50,110 nucleotides of DNA from Stieleria tagensis (GTDB taxonomy: Bacteria > Planctomycetota > Planctomycetia > Pirellulales > Pirellulaceae): contig NZ_JAMYFE010000091.1 of the NCBI RefSeq assembly GCF_024129865.1, positions 1-50,110 on the forward strand, given 5' to 3'. Below, one piece after another: positions 25,432-34,637 of the stretch; within the stretch, counting starts at the first letter, position 1, and every line of letters begins with the position of its first letter. Under the pieces are notes generated by a model, which saw only the letters and a list, made by a program, of their open reading frames with translations, made no database searches and had not been told where the DNA came from. The position numbers and the translations under genes are program-made.

Positions 25432-25527
25432 ATGTCTGTCGCACACGCCCTCGGTGAGACGGCAATTCGAAGATTCCAGATTCGGTCATCAGCGTTTGAC
25501 CCTAAACAGCAACGCCCAAAAAACTAG
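25432..25527 (+). CDS. Possible 31-residue small ORF
   Basis: The 165-base gap between the second ExbD and the PQQ-like gene holds an ATG at 25432 with GGAG eight bases before it. The ORF runs MSVAHALGETAIRRFQIRSS, then AFDPKQQRPKN and TAG. It has no membrane helix or known motif. A good ribosome-binding site is the only support, so it may be a leader peptide, a tiny protein or chance. Confidence 0.25.
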   Translation: MSVAHALGETAIRRFQIRSSAFDPKQQRPKN

Positions 25528-25555
25528 TCACCCAATTCACTCTTCCTAGATCACG

Positions 25556-28500
25556 ATGCTTGCTAACGAACTGATTGACCAACTGGAACGACGCGGACTG
25601 TTGGACCAGGAGATCATCGAAGCTCTCCGCGAACAACTCGACCAAGGCGGCGCCGGCGTGACGCCCGAAGCTGTCGCCAAATTGTTGGTCGACAATGGCC
25701 AGTTGACTCGATTCCAAGCAACCAAGTTGATTGGTGAATTGCGTAGTGGCGAGTATGCCGATGAAACCACCATCGCGGCGGCCGAAATCGTCGAGGATGA
25801 TTTGGCGGCCATTGATGGACATGACTTTGAACCGGTCGAAGTCGAAGCGGTCGAAGCCATCGCCGGAGACGATCCGTTTGCCGACACGTTTGGTTCTGCC
25901 CAAGCGGTTCCGGTCGAAGCGGTGGCGGTCGGCGGTGACGATCTGTCCTCCGCACCGGACCAGGATCGTCCGCGTGCCCGTCGGACCAAACCCGAACCCG
26001 ATAAAAACCAATGGGACTCGTTCAAGGTCTATGGCTTTTTAGGCGTGATCGGGTTTCTGTTGCTCGCCGGCGCCGGCCTGTACTTCCTGCTGGCGCGTGG
26101 CAACTACGACGAACGAATCAAGATCGCAAACGAACTGTACGACCAGCAAAACTACACCGCCGCACAGGAACGTTATTTAGAGTTCCTAGATGCCTTTGGT
26201 AACAGCAATGAACACAGTTCACTTGCTCGCACACGCGTCACGATGACTGAATTGTATCGCGCCGAAGGGATGACGGATCCGACCTATGCCACCGAGCTGG
26301 CACAACAGAAATTGCCAGGCATCGAACAGGAAGAAGGACTCAACGAGGAACGCGGGAATCTGGCTGCGTTGTTGGTCAAAATCGCAGAGAACATTGCCGC
26401 CGAAGCGACTGAGAAATCCGAGACCACCGCCAAGCGTGAGCTGCTGGGGAAATTGGATGAACAAATCGCGCTGACCGAAAACCCGATGTACATGACCGGG
26501 GCAATGCGGACCACTTTGTCCGGTCGTTTGAAGGAGGTCGAGGAGGAACGAGGGCGGGTGTTGCGTGACATCACACGCAATGAACGCTTGGACGCATCGG
26601 TCGATGAAATGACCCAACTGCTGAATGACAAAAAGACCAAGGCGGCCTATGACGTTCGCTATGAATTGTTGCGAGACTTTCCCGAGTTGGGCGATAACGA
26701 GCGGCTGACGAAACTGATCGCACGGGCCAGTGCCATCCAGCAGGAACTGGTTGAAACGACAGCAAAATTGCCACAGTCGATTCCTCCGGCTTCCAGCGAA
26801 GGGCTGAAACCGATCGTGCTCAACGCGCGTAGCGGTCGTCGCGTCGCGGATTTGCGGAACGAAGTCATCTTTATCCAAACCAAGGGCAGCGTGCTGGCGT
26901 TCAATGGCGAAGACGGAACGTTGCTGTGGCGACGTTACGTAGGCGATTCGCTGGCTCATTCGCCGATCCGTTTGGACGAGGGCACCGCGGTGTTGCTAAG
27001 CGAATCGGCCGCTCTGGCGGTACAACGCAGTGACGGGCGCACGGGGGATGTCGATTGGCGTGTCGAGATCGGCGAACCGTTCAATCAACCTGTCGTCAGC
27101 CGCAACGAAGTTTTTCTGTCGACCAAATCCGGGCGATTGATTTCGATCGATGCCACCACCGGAGACGCCAAGTGGGCACAACAGATTCCCCAGAACTTGG
27201 AAGTCGGACCGGGCGTTGATTCACGTCGTTCGGTTGCCTATCTGCCGGGTGACCATAGCAATTTGTACGTTCTCAACAGCAATGATGGCAGCAGCATCGA
27301 AAGCTACTACGTCGGACACGCTGCGGGCACGATCGCCGTGCCACCGGCACCGTTGCTGGAACACTTGTTCGTGATCGAAAACAAGGGACCGGACTATTGC
27401 CTCGTCCACATCTTGGGTGTGGATGCCGATGGCGGTCAGGTGAAAAAGGTGCAAGACTCGATCCGAATGAGCGGCAACGTTGTGGTGCCACCGATCATTG
27501 CCGAACAACGTCGTCTGGTTGTGCTGACCGACTTGGGCGAAATCGCCGTGTTTGATGTCGAAGTGACCAGCGAAACGGACAAGGTATCGGTCGTCGCCAA
27601 ACAGTTGGCCTCCTATAGCACTCCCACACTGACGCAAATGGCCGTCGGTCGCAGCCAGATGTGGACGACTGGTTCGCGAATCGGTCGTTATGAATTGCAA
27701 GTCAATCGTGGGCGTGTCGTTCCCGATTGGTTTAAAGACGAAGGCGACACGTTTGTCGGCCAACCGTTGGCGATTGGTGATGCCCTGGTGCACGCCCGAC
27801 AGCTGCGCGGCACCACTGGCACGCGGGTGACCGCGGTGGATCCTAAAACCGGGGAAGAACTGTGGCGCAACGACATCGGTGCTCCGGTGGAAATGATCCG
27901 CCGGACGGACGCCGGCGTGCACGCGTTGACCAGCCAAGCGGCGCTGTATGCATTGGATGCCGGGGCGCTACAAAGTGGTGCCACGAGTGCCCCGATCGAA
28001 AACCGCGGCGGCGTGGGTGTGATCATGCGATTCGAAGACCCGTTGGCAATTGATGACCAACGCTGCGTGTTGGTCAATCAAGCCGGCGGCGAAGGCGGCC
28101 AGCAAGTTGCGGTGTACGATCCAACGCGAGCCAGCGAAAAACTTCGCTTGGTCAGTTTGAACGTGCTGTCCGGTTCACCGTCAGGGCGTGGACTGGTCGC
28201 CGGGGGCGGGTTGTTCCTGCCCTTGGACAATGGCCGCGCCGTTGTCATGAACTATGAAACCGGTTCGCAGTTCGGCACCCCGTTCCAACCGGTCAGCAAT
28301 CCGGTGGATAAAGTCAGCTGGACCAATACGGTGCGTTTGCCCGACGATCCCGGACAGGTGGTGATCGCCGACAGTCGCAAGGGGCTGTATCGATTGCGTG
28401 TCGGTGATCGTATCAATCAACTCGCGACCGCTGAATTGCCCTCGGCCACGTTGGGCACGATTGCGGCGGTGGACACCACCCTGTTCGCAGCGATCAGCGG

Positions 28501-28918
28501 TCCGGCGGCTGACTTTGTGATCGGTCGTGATTTGGTGACACTAAAGGAAAAGTTCCAGACGCTGATGGACGGTCGCGTGATTTGGGGACCCGCCACCGCG
28601 GGCGACCAAGCGATTGTGCTAACGGATGATCAAGTTCTGCGAGGCGTGACCACCGACGGCAAGCAAACGTTCGCGATCCCGGTCCCTCAAGGCATTCCGG
28701 TCGGCGACGTGCTGGTTCACGACGGACAACTGATCGTTTCGGCGGACGCCGGTTGGATTGCCGTGATCGATCCGGCGGGCAACCAGTTGACCGGACTGCG
28801 TGAATTGGGCGAACCGCTATCGGCCACTCCGCTGGTGTTAAAAGATCGGTTGTTGGTTCCCGGCCAAGAAGGCGTCGTGTATGTGATTCCGATTCCCAGT
28901 GAGGTGAGCGGGCAATGA
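25556..28918 (+). CDS. Membrane-anchored PQQ-like beta-propeller protein
   Basis: A 1120-residue protein. Residues 1-65 form a small helical domain (LVDNGQLTRFQATKLIGELR) that resembles the region in front of the catalytic domain in many planctomycete Ser/Thr kinases, but no kinase follows. An acidic Val-Glu-Ala linker (about 75-130) leads to one membrane helix at about 158-180 (FLGVIGFLLLAGAGLYFLLA). Then come a TPR-like helical part (180-400) and a PQQ-type propeller (about 420-1115) with blades such as VLAFNGEDGTLLWRRYVGDS, LISIDATTGDAKWAQQ and VTAVDPKTGEELWRN. The propeller is periplasmic and probably binds protein rather than PQQ, as in BamB; no PQQ ligands can be named. Its stop overlaps the next ATG by four bases. 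Confidence 0.88.
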   Translation: MLANELIDQLERRGLLDQEIIEALREQLDQGGAGVTPEAVAKLLVDNGQLTRFQATKLIGELRSGEYADETTIAAAEIVEDDLAAIDGHDFEPVEVEAVEAIAGDDPFADTFGSAQAVPVEAVAVGGDDLSSAPDQDRPRARRTKPEPDKNQWDSFKVYGFLGVIGFLLLAGAGLYFLLARGNYDERIKIANELYDQQNYTAAQERYLEFLDAFGNSNEHSSLARTRVTMTELYRAEGMTDPTYATELAQQKLPGIEQEEGLNEERGNLAALLVKIAENIAAEATEKSETTAKRELLGKLDEQIALTENPMYMTGAMRTTLSGRLKEVEEERGRVLRDITRNERLDASVDEMTQLLNDKKTKAAYDVRYELLRDFPELGDNERLTKLIARASAIQQELVETTAKLPQSIPPASSEGLKPIVLNARSGRRVADLRNEVIFIQTKGSVLAFNGEDGTLLWRRYVGDSLAHSPIRLDEGTAVLLSESAALAVQRSDGRTGDVDWRVEIGEPFNQPVVSRNEVFLSTKSGRLISIDATTGDAKWAQQIPQNLEVGPGVDSRRSVAYLPGDHSNLYVLNSNDGSSIESYYVGHAAGTIAVPPAPLLEHLFVIENKGPDYCLVHILGVDADGGQVKKVQDSIRMSGNVVVPPIIAEQRRLVVLTDLGEIAVFDVEVTSETDKVSVVAKQLASYSTPTLTQMAVGRSQMWTTGSRIGRYELQVNRGRVVPDWFKDEGDTFVGQPLAIGDALVHARQLRGTTGTRVTAVDPKTGEELWRNDIGAPVEMIRRTDAGVHALTSQAALYALDAGALQSGATSAPIENRGGVGVIMRFEDPLAIDDQRCVLVNQAGGEGGQQVAVYDPTRASEKLRLVSLNVLSGSPSGRGLVAGGGLFLPLDNGRAVVMNYETGSQFGTPFQPVSNPVDKVSWTNTVRLPDDPGQVVIADSRKGLYRLRVGDRINQLATAELPSATLGTIAAVDTTLFAAISGPAADFVIGRDLVTLKEKFQTLMDGRVIWGPATAGDQAIVLTDDQVLRGVTTDGKQTFAIPVPQGIPVGDVLVHDGQLIVSADAGWIAVIDPAGNQLTGLRELGEPLSATPLVLKDRLLVPGQEGVVYVIPIPSEVSGQ

Positions 28919-31287
28919 AACGAAATCAATTCCCCCACGTTCAAACGCGAACGGTTCTGCGGAGCTGTTTACTGGTCGTCGCATCATTTTGCGTCACGGG
29001 TGTTATCTGCCCACGCGCAGCGACGGCCCAGTTGTTGACCTATGCCGAGTCGGGGCAACCGGAAAATCCGGGGCTGGGACTGCTGCAGGAAGAACCGCAC
29101 GACATCATTTATCTGACAGCCGCCTCTGGTGGCGGTTGGGCCAAAGTGCGTCTGCTGCCGATTCGCGAGATGCCCGCAAAGCCGTCTGGTTCATTGCGAT
29201 TCGAAATCCTCGGTTTTGAAACCGACGAGTTCGCAGCCAAGTGGTCTGACATCGAACGCATCGACTTTTGGGAAAAACGTCTAGAACGCGAAACCGCCGA
29301 TCGGATCGCGAAAAATGACTTTTCGGGCGCCTATCCCTTCTTGTCGATTTTGATTCGTGACTACCCAAATCGTCCCGGTTTGAAACAGCTGCGGACGAAC
29401 TTTTTGTGGCGCAACGCGATCCAACGCGCCCAGGGAAAGCAGCGTGCCGAATCACTGGCAATGTTGGAAGAACTTCACCGCTACAATCCCCAATTTGAAC
29501 AATCCGACGTTCTCAAGGCGATCAGCGCCACCACCGGCGCCCTGATGCAGTCGATGGTCGACGAAGGCGATTTGGACAATGCCCAACAACTATTGGCTCG
29601 CCTGAGAAACGACTACAAGAATTATGATCTGGCCGCGATCAGCAAATGGGATGGCGTCTTTTTGCAGATGGCAAACAAGAAACGTGCCGAAGCGATCGAA
29701 GCAGCACGTGCCAAAGACTATCGCACAGCGCGGCAATTGGCGCGGGAAAGTCTGTATCTGAAACCCGACATCGAAGGTGGCCGCGAGTTGGTTCGCAAGA
29801 TCGACGAAATCTATCCGTTGGTTTCCGTCGGTGTGTTGCAATCGGCGCGTGTCTATGACCCCGTTCGTCTGGACAATTGGGCCGCCCGCCGAGCCGGACG
29901 CTTGCTGTATCGAAACCTGTTTGAAATCCAAGGTGCCGCACCCGAGGGTGGCGAATATGACTTCCTATTCGGCACCGCAGAAACGACACCTGATCGGTTG
30001 GGGTTGGATCTGATTTTGCAGACCGCGAAGCTGCCCAACCCGTTGAACAAGATCGAAGTCGATGTGTTGGCCGACCAATTGGCCCGGCGGACCGATCCGG
30101 ATTCCGAGACCTATTTTTCGCCGTGGGCCGCCTCGGTGATTGGCATCGGAATCGATGGGCCCAGTCGAATCGAGACTGTCCTGCGGCGCCCCCACGTCCT
30201 GCCGACCTGTCTGTTGCAAATCAATGTCGACGCCAGCTGGTTCGGCGGTGAACAGGGAGGCCCGACTGGCGACTATCGAATCGATTCTGTGACGGACGAA
30301 CTCACTCGATTTGTGTTGACCGATCAAGCTCGCCAAGCCAGCAAAGACAACAACAAACCACGTGAGATTGTCGAAGTCAAATGTACCTCTGGCAGCGAAG
30401 CGGTGTCGAAATTGCTGCAGGGTGAAATCGATGTGCTCGATCAGTTGTTCCCCGCCGACGCGATCGCGCTGAAGTCTCGACGCGATATCAAAGTCGTGCA
30501 GTACCCGTTGCCCACCATTCACATGTTGGTGCCTTGTTCGGACCATGCCTTTTTAGCGGACAAGAATTTTCGCCGGGCGTTACTGTACGGGATCAATCGC
30601 GAAGACATCTTGAAAGGCGAGCTGTTGGAGAACAAGGAATCCGAAGGGTGTCGTGTTTTGTCAGGCCCATTCCCGGCGGGGACCGGCGAAGACGATCCAT
30701 TGGGCTATGCCTATGACACCTCGATTCTGCCGCGGCGTTTTGAACCCAGCCTGGCGCAGTTGTTGGTCGCACTCAGCAAAAATCTGAAAGAGGCCGAAGC
30801 GAAACGCAAGGATCAACCGGCACCGAAACTGCGGCCGCTGCGTTTGGCATTTCCGGCGGACAACCTGTCACGAGTTGCTTGTGAAGCGATCCGCAGTCAA
30901 TGGGAATTGATCGGGCTGGAGGTCGAACTGGTTCAACTGCCAATCGGTCGCAGCTATCCCGATCCGGACACCGCCGACATCGTCTATGTCTCGGCGGCGA
31001 TTTGGGAACCGATTATTGATGCCCGGCGATTGCTGGGGCCACGCGGGTTGGCAAAATGCGAAGACCAATTGATCGGGCTGGGCCTGCGACGCTTGGAAGA
31101 GGCGATGAATTGGCGCGAAGTCCGCGATCGCCTGTTGGTCCTGCACTCGATTTCGCACCATGAATTACCGGTGTTGCCGCTGTGGCAAATGGTCGATTCG
31201 TTTGCCTATCGCACCAACCTGACCGGAATGGGCAACCGGCTGGTGAACTTGTATCAAAATGCCGGAAATTGGAGATTGGAATTTTGA
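28915..31287 (+). CDS. Family 5 extracellular solute-binding protein-like, no permease nearby
   Basis: A 790-residue protein. An export signal lies in the first 42 residues (SCLLVVASFCVTGVI, ending in ATAQ). Residues about 120-290 are helical and TPR-like. From about 300 on it resembles oligopeptide/nickel-binding SBP_bac_5 proteins: RAGRLLYRNLFEI, the later KNFRRALLYGINREDILKG, VACEAIRSQWELIGLEVELV and the closing VLPLWQMVDSFAYR. Such proteins usually deliver peptides to an ABC importer, but no permease or ATPase gene is in this operon. It overlaps the propeller gene by ATGA and is therefore translationally coupled to it. It may recognise peptide or peptidoglycan fragments for the ExbB/ExbD machine; that is inference. 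Confidence 0.85.
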   Translation: MKRNQFPHVQTRTVLRSCLLVVASFCVTGVICPRAATAQLLTYAESGQPENPGLGLLQEEPHDIIYLTAASGGGWAKVRLLPIREMPAKPSGSLRFEILGFETDEFAAKWSDIERIDFWEKRLERETADRIAKNDFSGAYPFLSILIRDYPNRPGLKQLRTNFLWRNAIQRAQGKQRAESLAMLEELHRYNPQFEQSDVLKAISATTGALMQSMVDEGDLDNAQQLLARLRNDYKNYDLAAISKWDGVFLQMANKKRAEAIEAARAKDYRTARQLARESLYLKPDIEGGRELVRKIDEIYPLVSVGVLQSARVYDPVRLDNWAARRAGRLLYRNLFEIQGAAPEGGEYDFLFGTAETTPDRLGLDLILQTAKLPNPLNKIEVDVLADQLARRTDPDSETYFSPWAASVIGIGIDGPSRIETVLRRPHVLPTCLLQINVDASWFGGEQGGPTGDYRIDSVTDELTRFVLTDQARQASKDNNKPREIVEVKCTSGSEAVSKLLQGEIDVLDQLFPADAIALKSRRDIKVVQYPLPTIHMLVPCSDHAFLADKNFRRALLYGINREDILKGELLENKESEGCRVLSGPFPAGTGEDDPLGYAYDTSILPRRFEPSLAQLLVALSKNLKEAEAKRKDQPAPKLRPLRLAFPADNLSRVACEAIRSQWELIGLEVELVQLPIGRSYPDPDTADIVYVSAAIWEPIIDARRLLGPRGLAKCEDQLIGLGLRRLEEAMNWREVRDRLLVLHSISHHELPVLPLWQMVDSFAYRTNLTGMGNRLVNLYQNAGNWRLEF

Positions 31288-33155
31288 GTCGTTCTGTTAC
31301 TCGTTTCCCGACTATCGAAATGACTCCGGCGCAAGTGCGGTTCGGGTCACTGTTGGTGGTTTCATTGTCTGTGTTGTTTTTATTTGCTGCCGGGCCGGCT
31401 TGGTCCCAATCCGATGCAGCGGATGATGGCGCGGATGTCTCCGAAACGGAGACCGTCGAAGAAGAAGCCGAACCGTGGGACTATTCTCCCTACCGGGTGT
31501 TGGTCTGGATCGCATCGCGTGACCCTCGTTACACCGCCGACACGCTGCGTGGACCGCTGCTGGAGTATCTCGATCGGGATTTCAATGCATTGTGGCGGAC
31601 GACGATTCACGATGCCCCGCCGCCGGTCGCGACCGCGGCCTTTCGTTCGATGCATGAGTTGTCGTTCGATCGCATCACCGCGTCGGATCCTGTGATCGCC
31701 GTCAAACGCGACCACGAAGATGCGATTCGTATTCAATCAGTGCGAAGTTTGCCGGAGTATGTCAGCGCGGTTTCGGTCACCGAAGGATTGCGTACCGATG
31801 TTTTGCGTCGTGCCGAAGCCTATGGTGACATCACCCTGGGCGGCACCGATGCCAGGCTGAAAACATTTGCCGGCGATGCGTTCGCGCTCGCCCAAACGTG
31901 GAACAATGAATCAACCGAGGCGTTGCTGGTCACGCGTGGCCAGGCTGCGACGTTCGAAAAACCAGGCGCAAAGATTATCCCGTTGCCGATCACGGACCAA
32001 GTTGCCTCGGCCGTCGACCAGTACGACAAGGTTTACGTCGTTCGGGTTGATGACCGCCCCAATGGAGCAACCATTTCGGTGGCAGAATTAGAAACGCTGA
32101 TGCGTGTCTTTGGTGCGCCGGTGACCGCACCGTTCACGTCCACCTTTGATGTTCACAACGTTGTCGGCTACGCGATCACCCAAGCGTTTTCACCGATGGT
32201 TCGGATCGACGATGCCGGACAACAAACGGCGACGGGAATGATCCGCGCTGCAAATCTGATCATGAATCCTGAGTCCCCTGCCAACGTGCCTGTCGGCAGC
32301 GTGTTGCAACCGATGATTCGGAAAGACGATCGCAATGGCAAACCGATCGCTGCTGGTCCGATCGATTGGGCCTATTTGATTGCGACCGAGCGCAAGGGAC
32401 CAAACGTCGACATGGACTACTACTCCGGCATGGCCGGCGGATTACAAGGACGGAAAAACAAACGCACCTTTAAAATGGGCATGCTGTTGCGACCAGCCCA
32501 GGACGCCACACTGCTGCGGTTGCACGCCAAGGGACGCACTGATCTGCCGTTGATCGGGTACGAGTTGTACGAGCGTGAATTGCAAAGCAAAACCATGACG
32601 TTCGTGGGCCGAACGGATTGGGATGGGCGTTTGTCGATCACCAAGACCGAGGATCCACTGCGTCTGCTATACGTCAAAAACGGTGGTGCCGTTCTAGCTC
32701 GGTTACCGATGGTTCCCGGTCTAACCGAAATGGAGGTCGCCGATTTGGCCGGTGACGACATGCGGTTGCAGGCCGAGGCCTATGTGCGCGGCGTACAAAA
32801 CGCGATCATCGATTTGGTCGCGCTGCGAAAGTTACTCTCGGCACGGATTCGGTTGCGGCTGAAGAATGGCGAAATGGAGGAAGCCGAATCGTTGCTCAAC
32901 GCCCTGCGTGAACAGCCCACCAACGAAGTCTTGGCGAATGACATGGGTAAGAAGCAGGGCGCGTTCTTGAAAGAGATCGGGCGGAACCCCAATCAACGCC
33001 GCAAGGTCGACCTGATGTTCAAAGAGACACGGGAAATGCTGGGCAAGCAAATCAACCCGGCGATCATCCGTGAACTTGAAACCGATGTGGCCAGTGCCAA
33101 GGCCAACGGCGGTACCCTTCCCGAAGCACCTGAGGAAGAAGCCGCGGCTGAGTGA
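31284..33155 (+). CDS. Secreted protein of unknown function, last gene of the ExbB/ExbD operon
   Basis: A 623-residue protein if translation starts at the TTG at 31284, which overlaps the previous stop (TTGA) and has GGAG about 10 bases upstream; the ATG at 31320 is an alternative. A signal peptide is clear (FGSLLVVSLSVLFLFAAGPA, ending in WSQ). An acidic start (DAADDGADVSETETVEEEAE) follows, then a long domain from WDYSPYRVLVWIASRDPRYT that I cannot assign. The end is helical and charged with an Ala/Glu tail. There are no Cys-rich or catalytic motifs. It lies in a tight cluster with the propeller and the solute-binding protein, so it is probably a periplasmic part of the same machine. Confidence 0.75.
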   Translation: MSRSVTRFPTIEMTPAQVRFGSLLVVSLSVLFLFAAGPAWSQSDAADDGADVSETETVEEEAEPWDYSPYRVLVWIASRDPRYTADTLRGPLLEYLDRDFNALWRTTIHDAPPPVATAAFRSMHELSFDRITASDPVIAVKRDHEDAIRIQSVRSLPEYVSAVSVTEGLRTDVLRRAEAYGDITLGGTDARLKTFAGDAFALAQTWNNESTEALLVTRGQAATFEKPGAKIIPLPITDQVASAVDQYDKVYVVRVDDRPNGATISVAELETLMRVFGAPVTAPFTSTFDVHNVVGYAITQAFSPMVRIDDAGQQTATGMIRAANLIMNPESPANVPVGSVLQPMIRKDDRNGKPIAAGPIDWAYLIATERKGPNVDMDYYSGMAGGLQGRKNKRTFKMGMLLRPAQDATLLRLHAKGRTDLPLIGYELYERELQSKTMTFVGRTDWDGRLSITKTEDPLRLLYVKNGGAVLARLPMVPGLTEMEVADLAGDDMRLQAEAYVRGVQNAIIDLVALRKLLSARIRLRLKNGEMEEAESLLNALREQPTNEVLANDMGKKQGAFLKEIGRNPNQRRKVDLMFKETREMLGKQINPAIIRELETDVASAKANGGTLPEAPEEEAAAE

Positions 33156-33193
33156 TGACCGTGCGCCGTCGCGCTGACCCCATCCGGCTGATG

Positions 33194-34375
33194 TTAATAC
33201 GTGTCTTTCATCACTTTCAGTAACACATCGAGCAGCTTGGATTCCTCCAGCAGGCCGTTGTGTCGATACACGACCTCGCCACCGGGTGCGACCAACACGG
33301 TGTGCGGTTCAGGGCCTTCCCACTGTGGATCGAGGGCTGCGATCAAGGCATCGATATCGGGATCGGTTAGCAAGTAGTTGTTCGATGTCCGCCCCTCAGC
33401 CTCAAGCGATGCGGCCAGACGCTTTGGCAGCACGGCTCGCTGAGCCGATAAATAGGCTTTCACTCGATCGCGGTTCTTGGGTAGGTCGGTGCTGATCGTG
33501 ATCAGTTCGAAGGGGCGCAACCCCATTCGCCGTGACACCCGGATCAAGCCCGGGAATTCTTCGACACAGGGCACGCAGGTCGTCGACCAGACATTGAACA
33601 ATCGGTACTTGTCGGTCTTGTTGGCGACCAGCTTGGCCAATCCCTGCGTGTCGATTTCGTCCAGCGTCACGTCGGCGGATTGCCAATTCAGTTCGTCCTG
33701 TTTGACCTGGCTGATTTTTTCCCGCCACTTCGTCGAACATCCAAACGGTTTGGTTTCGGGGACAGCGACCGGTTTTCCGGCCAGCAAGGCGAACACGGCG
33801 TCATGTGCCTCACGTGATTTGACCGTTTTCGGATCGGGATACCGCGAATTATCCAAGCGGCCTTTGTATCGCAGTTTGCGTTGGGCGTCGAAGATGAACA
33901 CGTGGGGTGTTGCCAGGCAACCGTATTGCTTTGCCGTCCGTTGCGTTTCCCCATCGTACAAATAGGGGAAGGAAAACCCATGCGATTTGGCATAGGGTGC
34001 CATGTCTTCGAAACTGTCATCGAATTTGGAATAGCCCAGTTCATCGGGGCGCAGCCCGTCACCCGAGTTGGGATTGATGGCAACGATGTTGACGTCATCG
34101 CCATGGCCGGCGGCCTCGATCTCACCGACCAACTGCATGAACCGGGGATCATGAGCGTGACAGACCGGACAGTGATTCGACGTGAAATAGACGATCAACA
34201 GCTTGCTGCCGTCTAGATCTTTCAGCGTCCAATCGCGATCATCGATTCCCGGCAACTTAAAATCGGGCGCGGCATCACCGATTTCCAGTGTTTGCATTCC
34301 GGGAGGGAAATCGGCTGCGCGCCCCAGAGTGGACAGAGCAAGCACAAGTAGGGCAGCGGTCAAAAATCTTGGCAT
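33194..34375 (-). CDS. Secreted protein with two thioredoxin-like domains
   Basis: A 393-residue periplasmic protein with a signal peptide (FLTAALLVLALSTLGRA). Domain 1 (about 28-200) is a redoxin/AhpC-TSA type with GDAAPDFKLPGIDDRDW and the active-site CPVC at Cys69/Cys72. Domain 2 (about 235-393) is TlpA-like with CVPC at Cys267/Cys270 in WSTTCVPCVEEFPG. Both CxxC motifs are intact, so two disulfide-exchange sites exist. GAGGT nine bases before the ATG supports the start. It follows hemP by 61 bases on the same strand and may be the last gene of the iron-related operon, perhaps keeping haem or metal-ligand thiols reduced. The 38 bases to the convergent gene show no terminator. Confidence 0.92.
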   Translation of the reverse strand: MPRFLTAALLVLALSTLGRAADFPPGMQTLEIGDAAPDFKLPGIDDRDWTLKDLDGSKLLIVYFTSNHCPVCHAHDPRFMQLVGEIEAAGHGDDVNIVAINPNSGDGLRPDELGYSKFDDSFEDMAPYAKSHGFSFPYLYDGETQRTAKQYGCLATPHVFIFDAQRKLRYKGRLDNSRYPDPKTVKSREAHDAVFALLAGKPVAVPETKPFGCSTKWREKISQVKQDELNWQSADVTLDEIDTQGLAKLVANKTDKYRLFNVWSTTCVPCVEEFPGLIRVSRRMGLRPFELITISTDLPKNRDRVKAYLSAQRAVLPKRLAASLEAEGRTSNNYLLTDPDIDALIAALDPQWEGPEPHTVLVAPGGEVVYRHNGLLEESKLLDVLLKVMKDTY

Positions 34376-34436
34376 CGTGACAACCTCAACTGGCGAATCG
34401 GAAAACGACCGCCAAGCATTGTATCGCCTCGAACGC

Positions 34437-34637
34437 CTACTTGGTCAAAACGAGTTTGCCATGACGTGTTTTGCGAAGCCGGTACAGTTGCCCTTCATGT
34501 TCGATCCAGACTTCTGCCCCACATCGCGACAGATCGTCAAAGCGGATGACCTTCATTCCCAATGGGTGACGCCAGACGGTCTCCGGTTGGGTTTCGCTGG
34601 TGTCACTGCTCGGTTTTGATCGATCGTCCGCAGTCAT
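34437..34637 (-). CDS. hemP: Hemin uptake protein HemP
   Basis: A 66-residue protein whose second half, AEVWIEHEGQLYRLRKTRHG followed by KLVLTK, matches the HemP/HmuP family closely (the family pattern is I-H-x-G-x-x-Y-x-L-R-x-T-R-x-G-K-L-I-L-T-K). HemP is a small cytoplasmic protein found with haem uptake genes and needed for expression or function of the haem receptor in some bacteria. The ATG at 34637 shares its A with the TGA of the upstream DUF4198-Kelch gene (TGATG), so translation is coupled; a TTG one codon earlier is an alternative. Its presence is the main evidence that this operon concerns iron or haem. Confidence 0.88.
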   Translation of the reverse strand: MTADDRSKPSSDTSETQPETVWRHPLGMKVIRFDDLSRCGAEVWIEHEGQLYRLRKTRHGKLVLTK

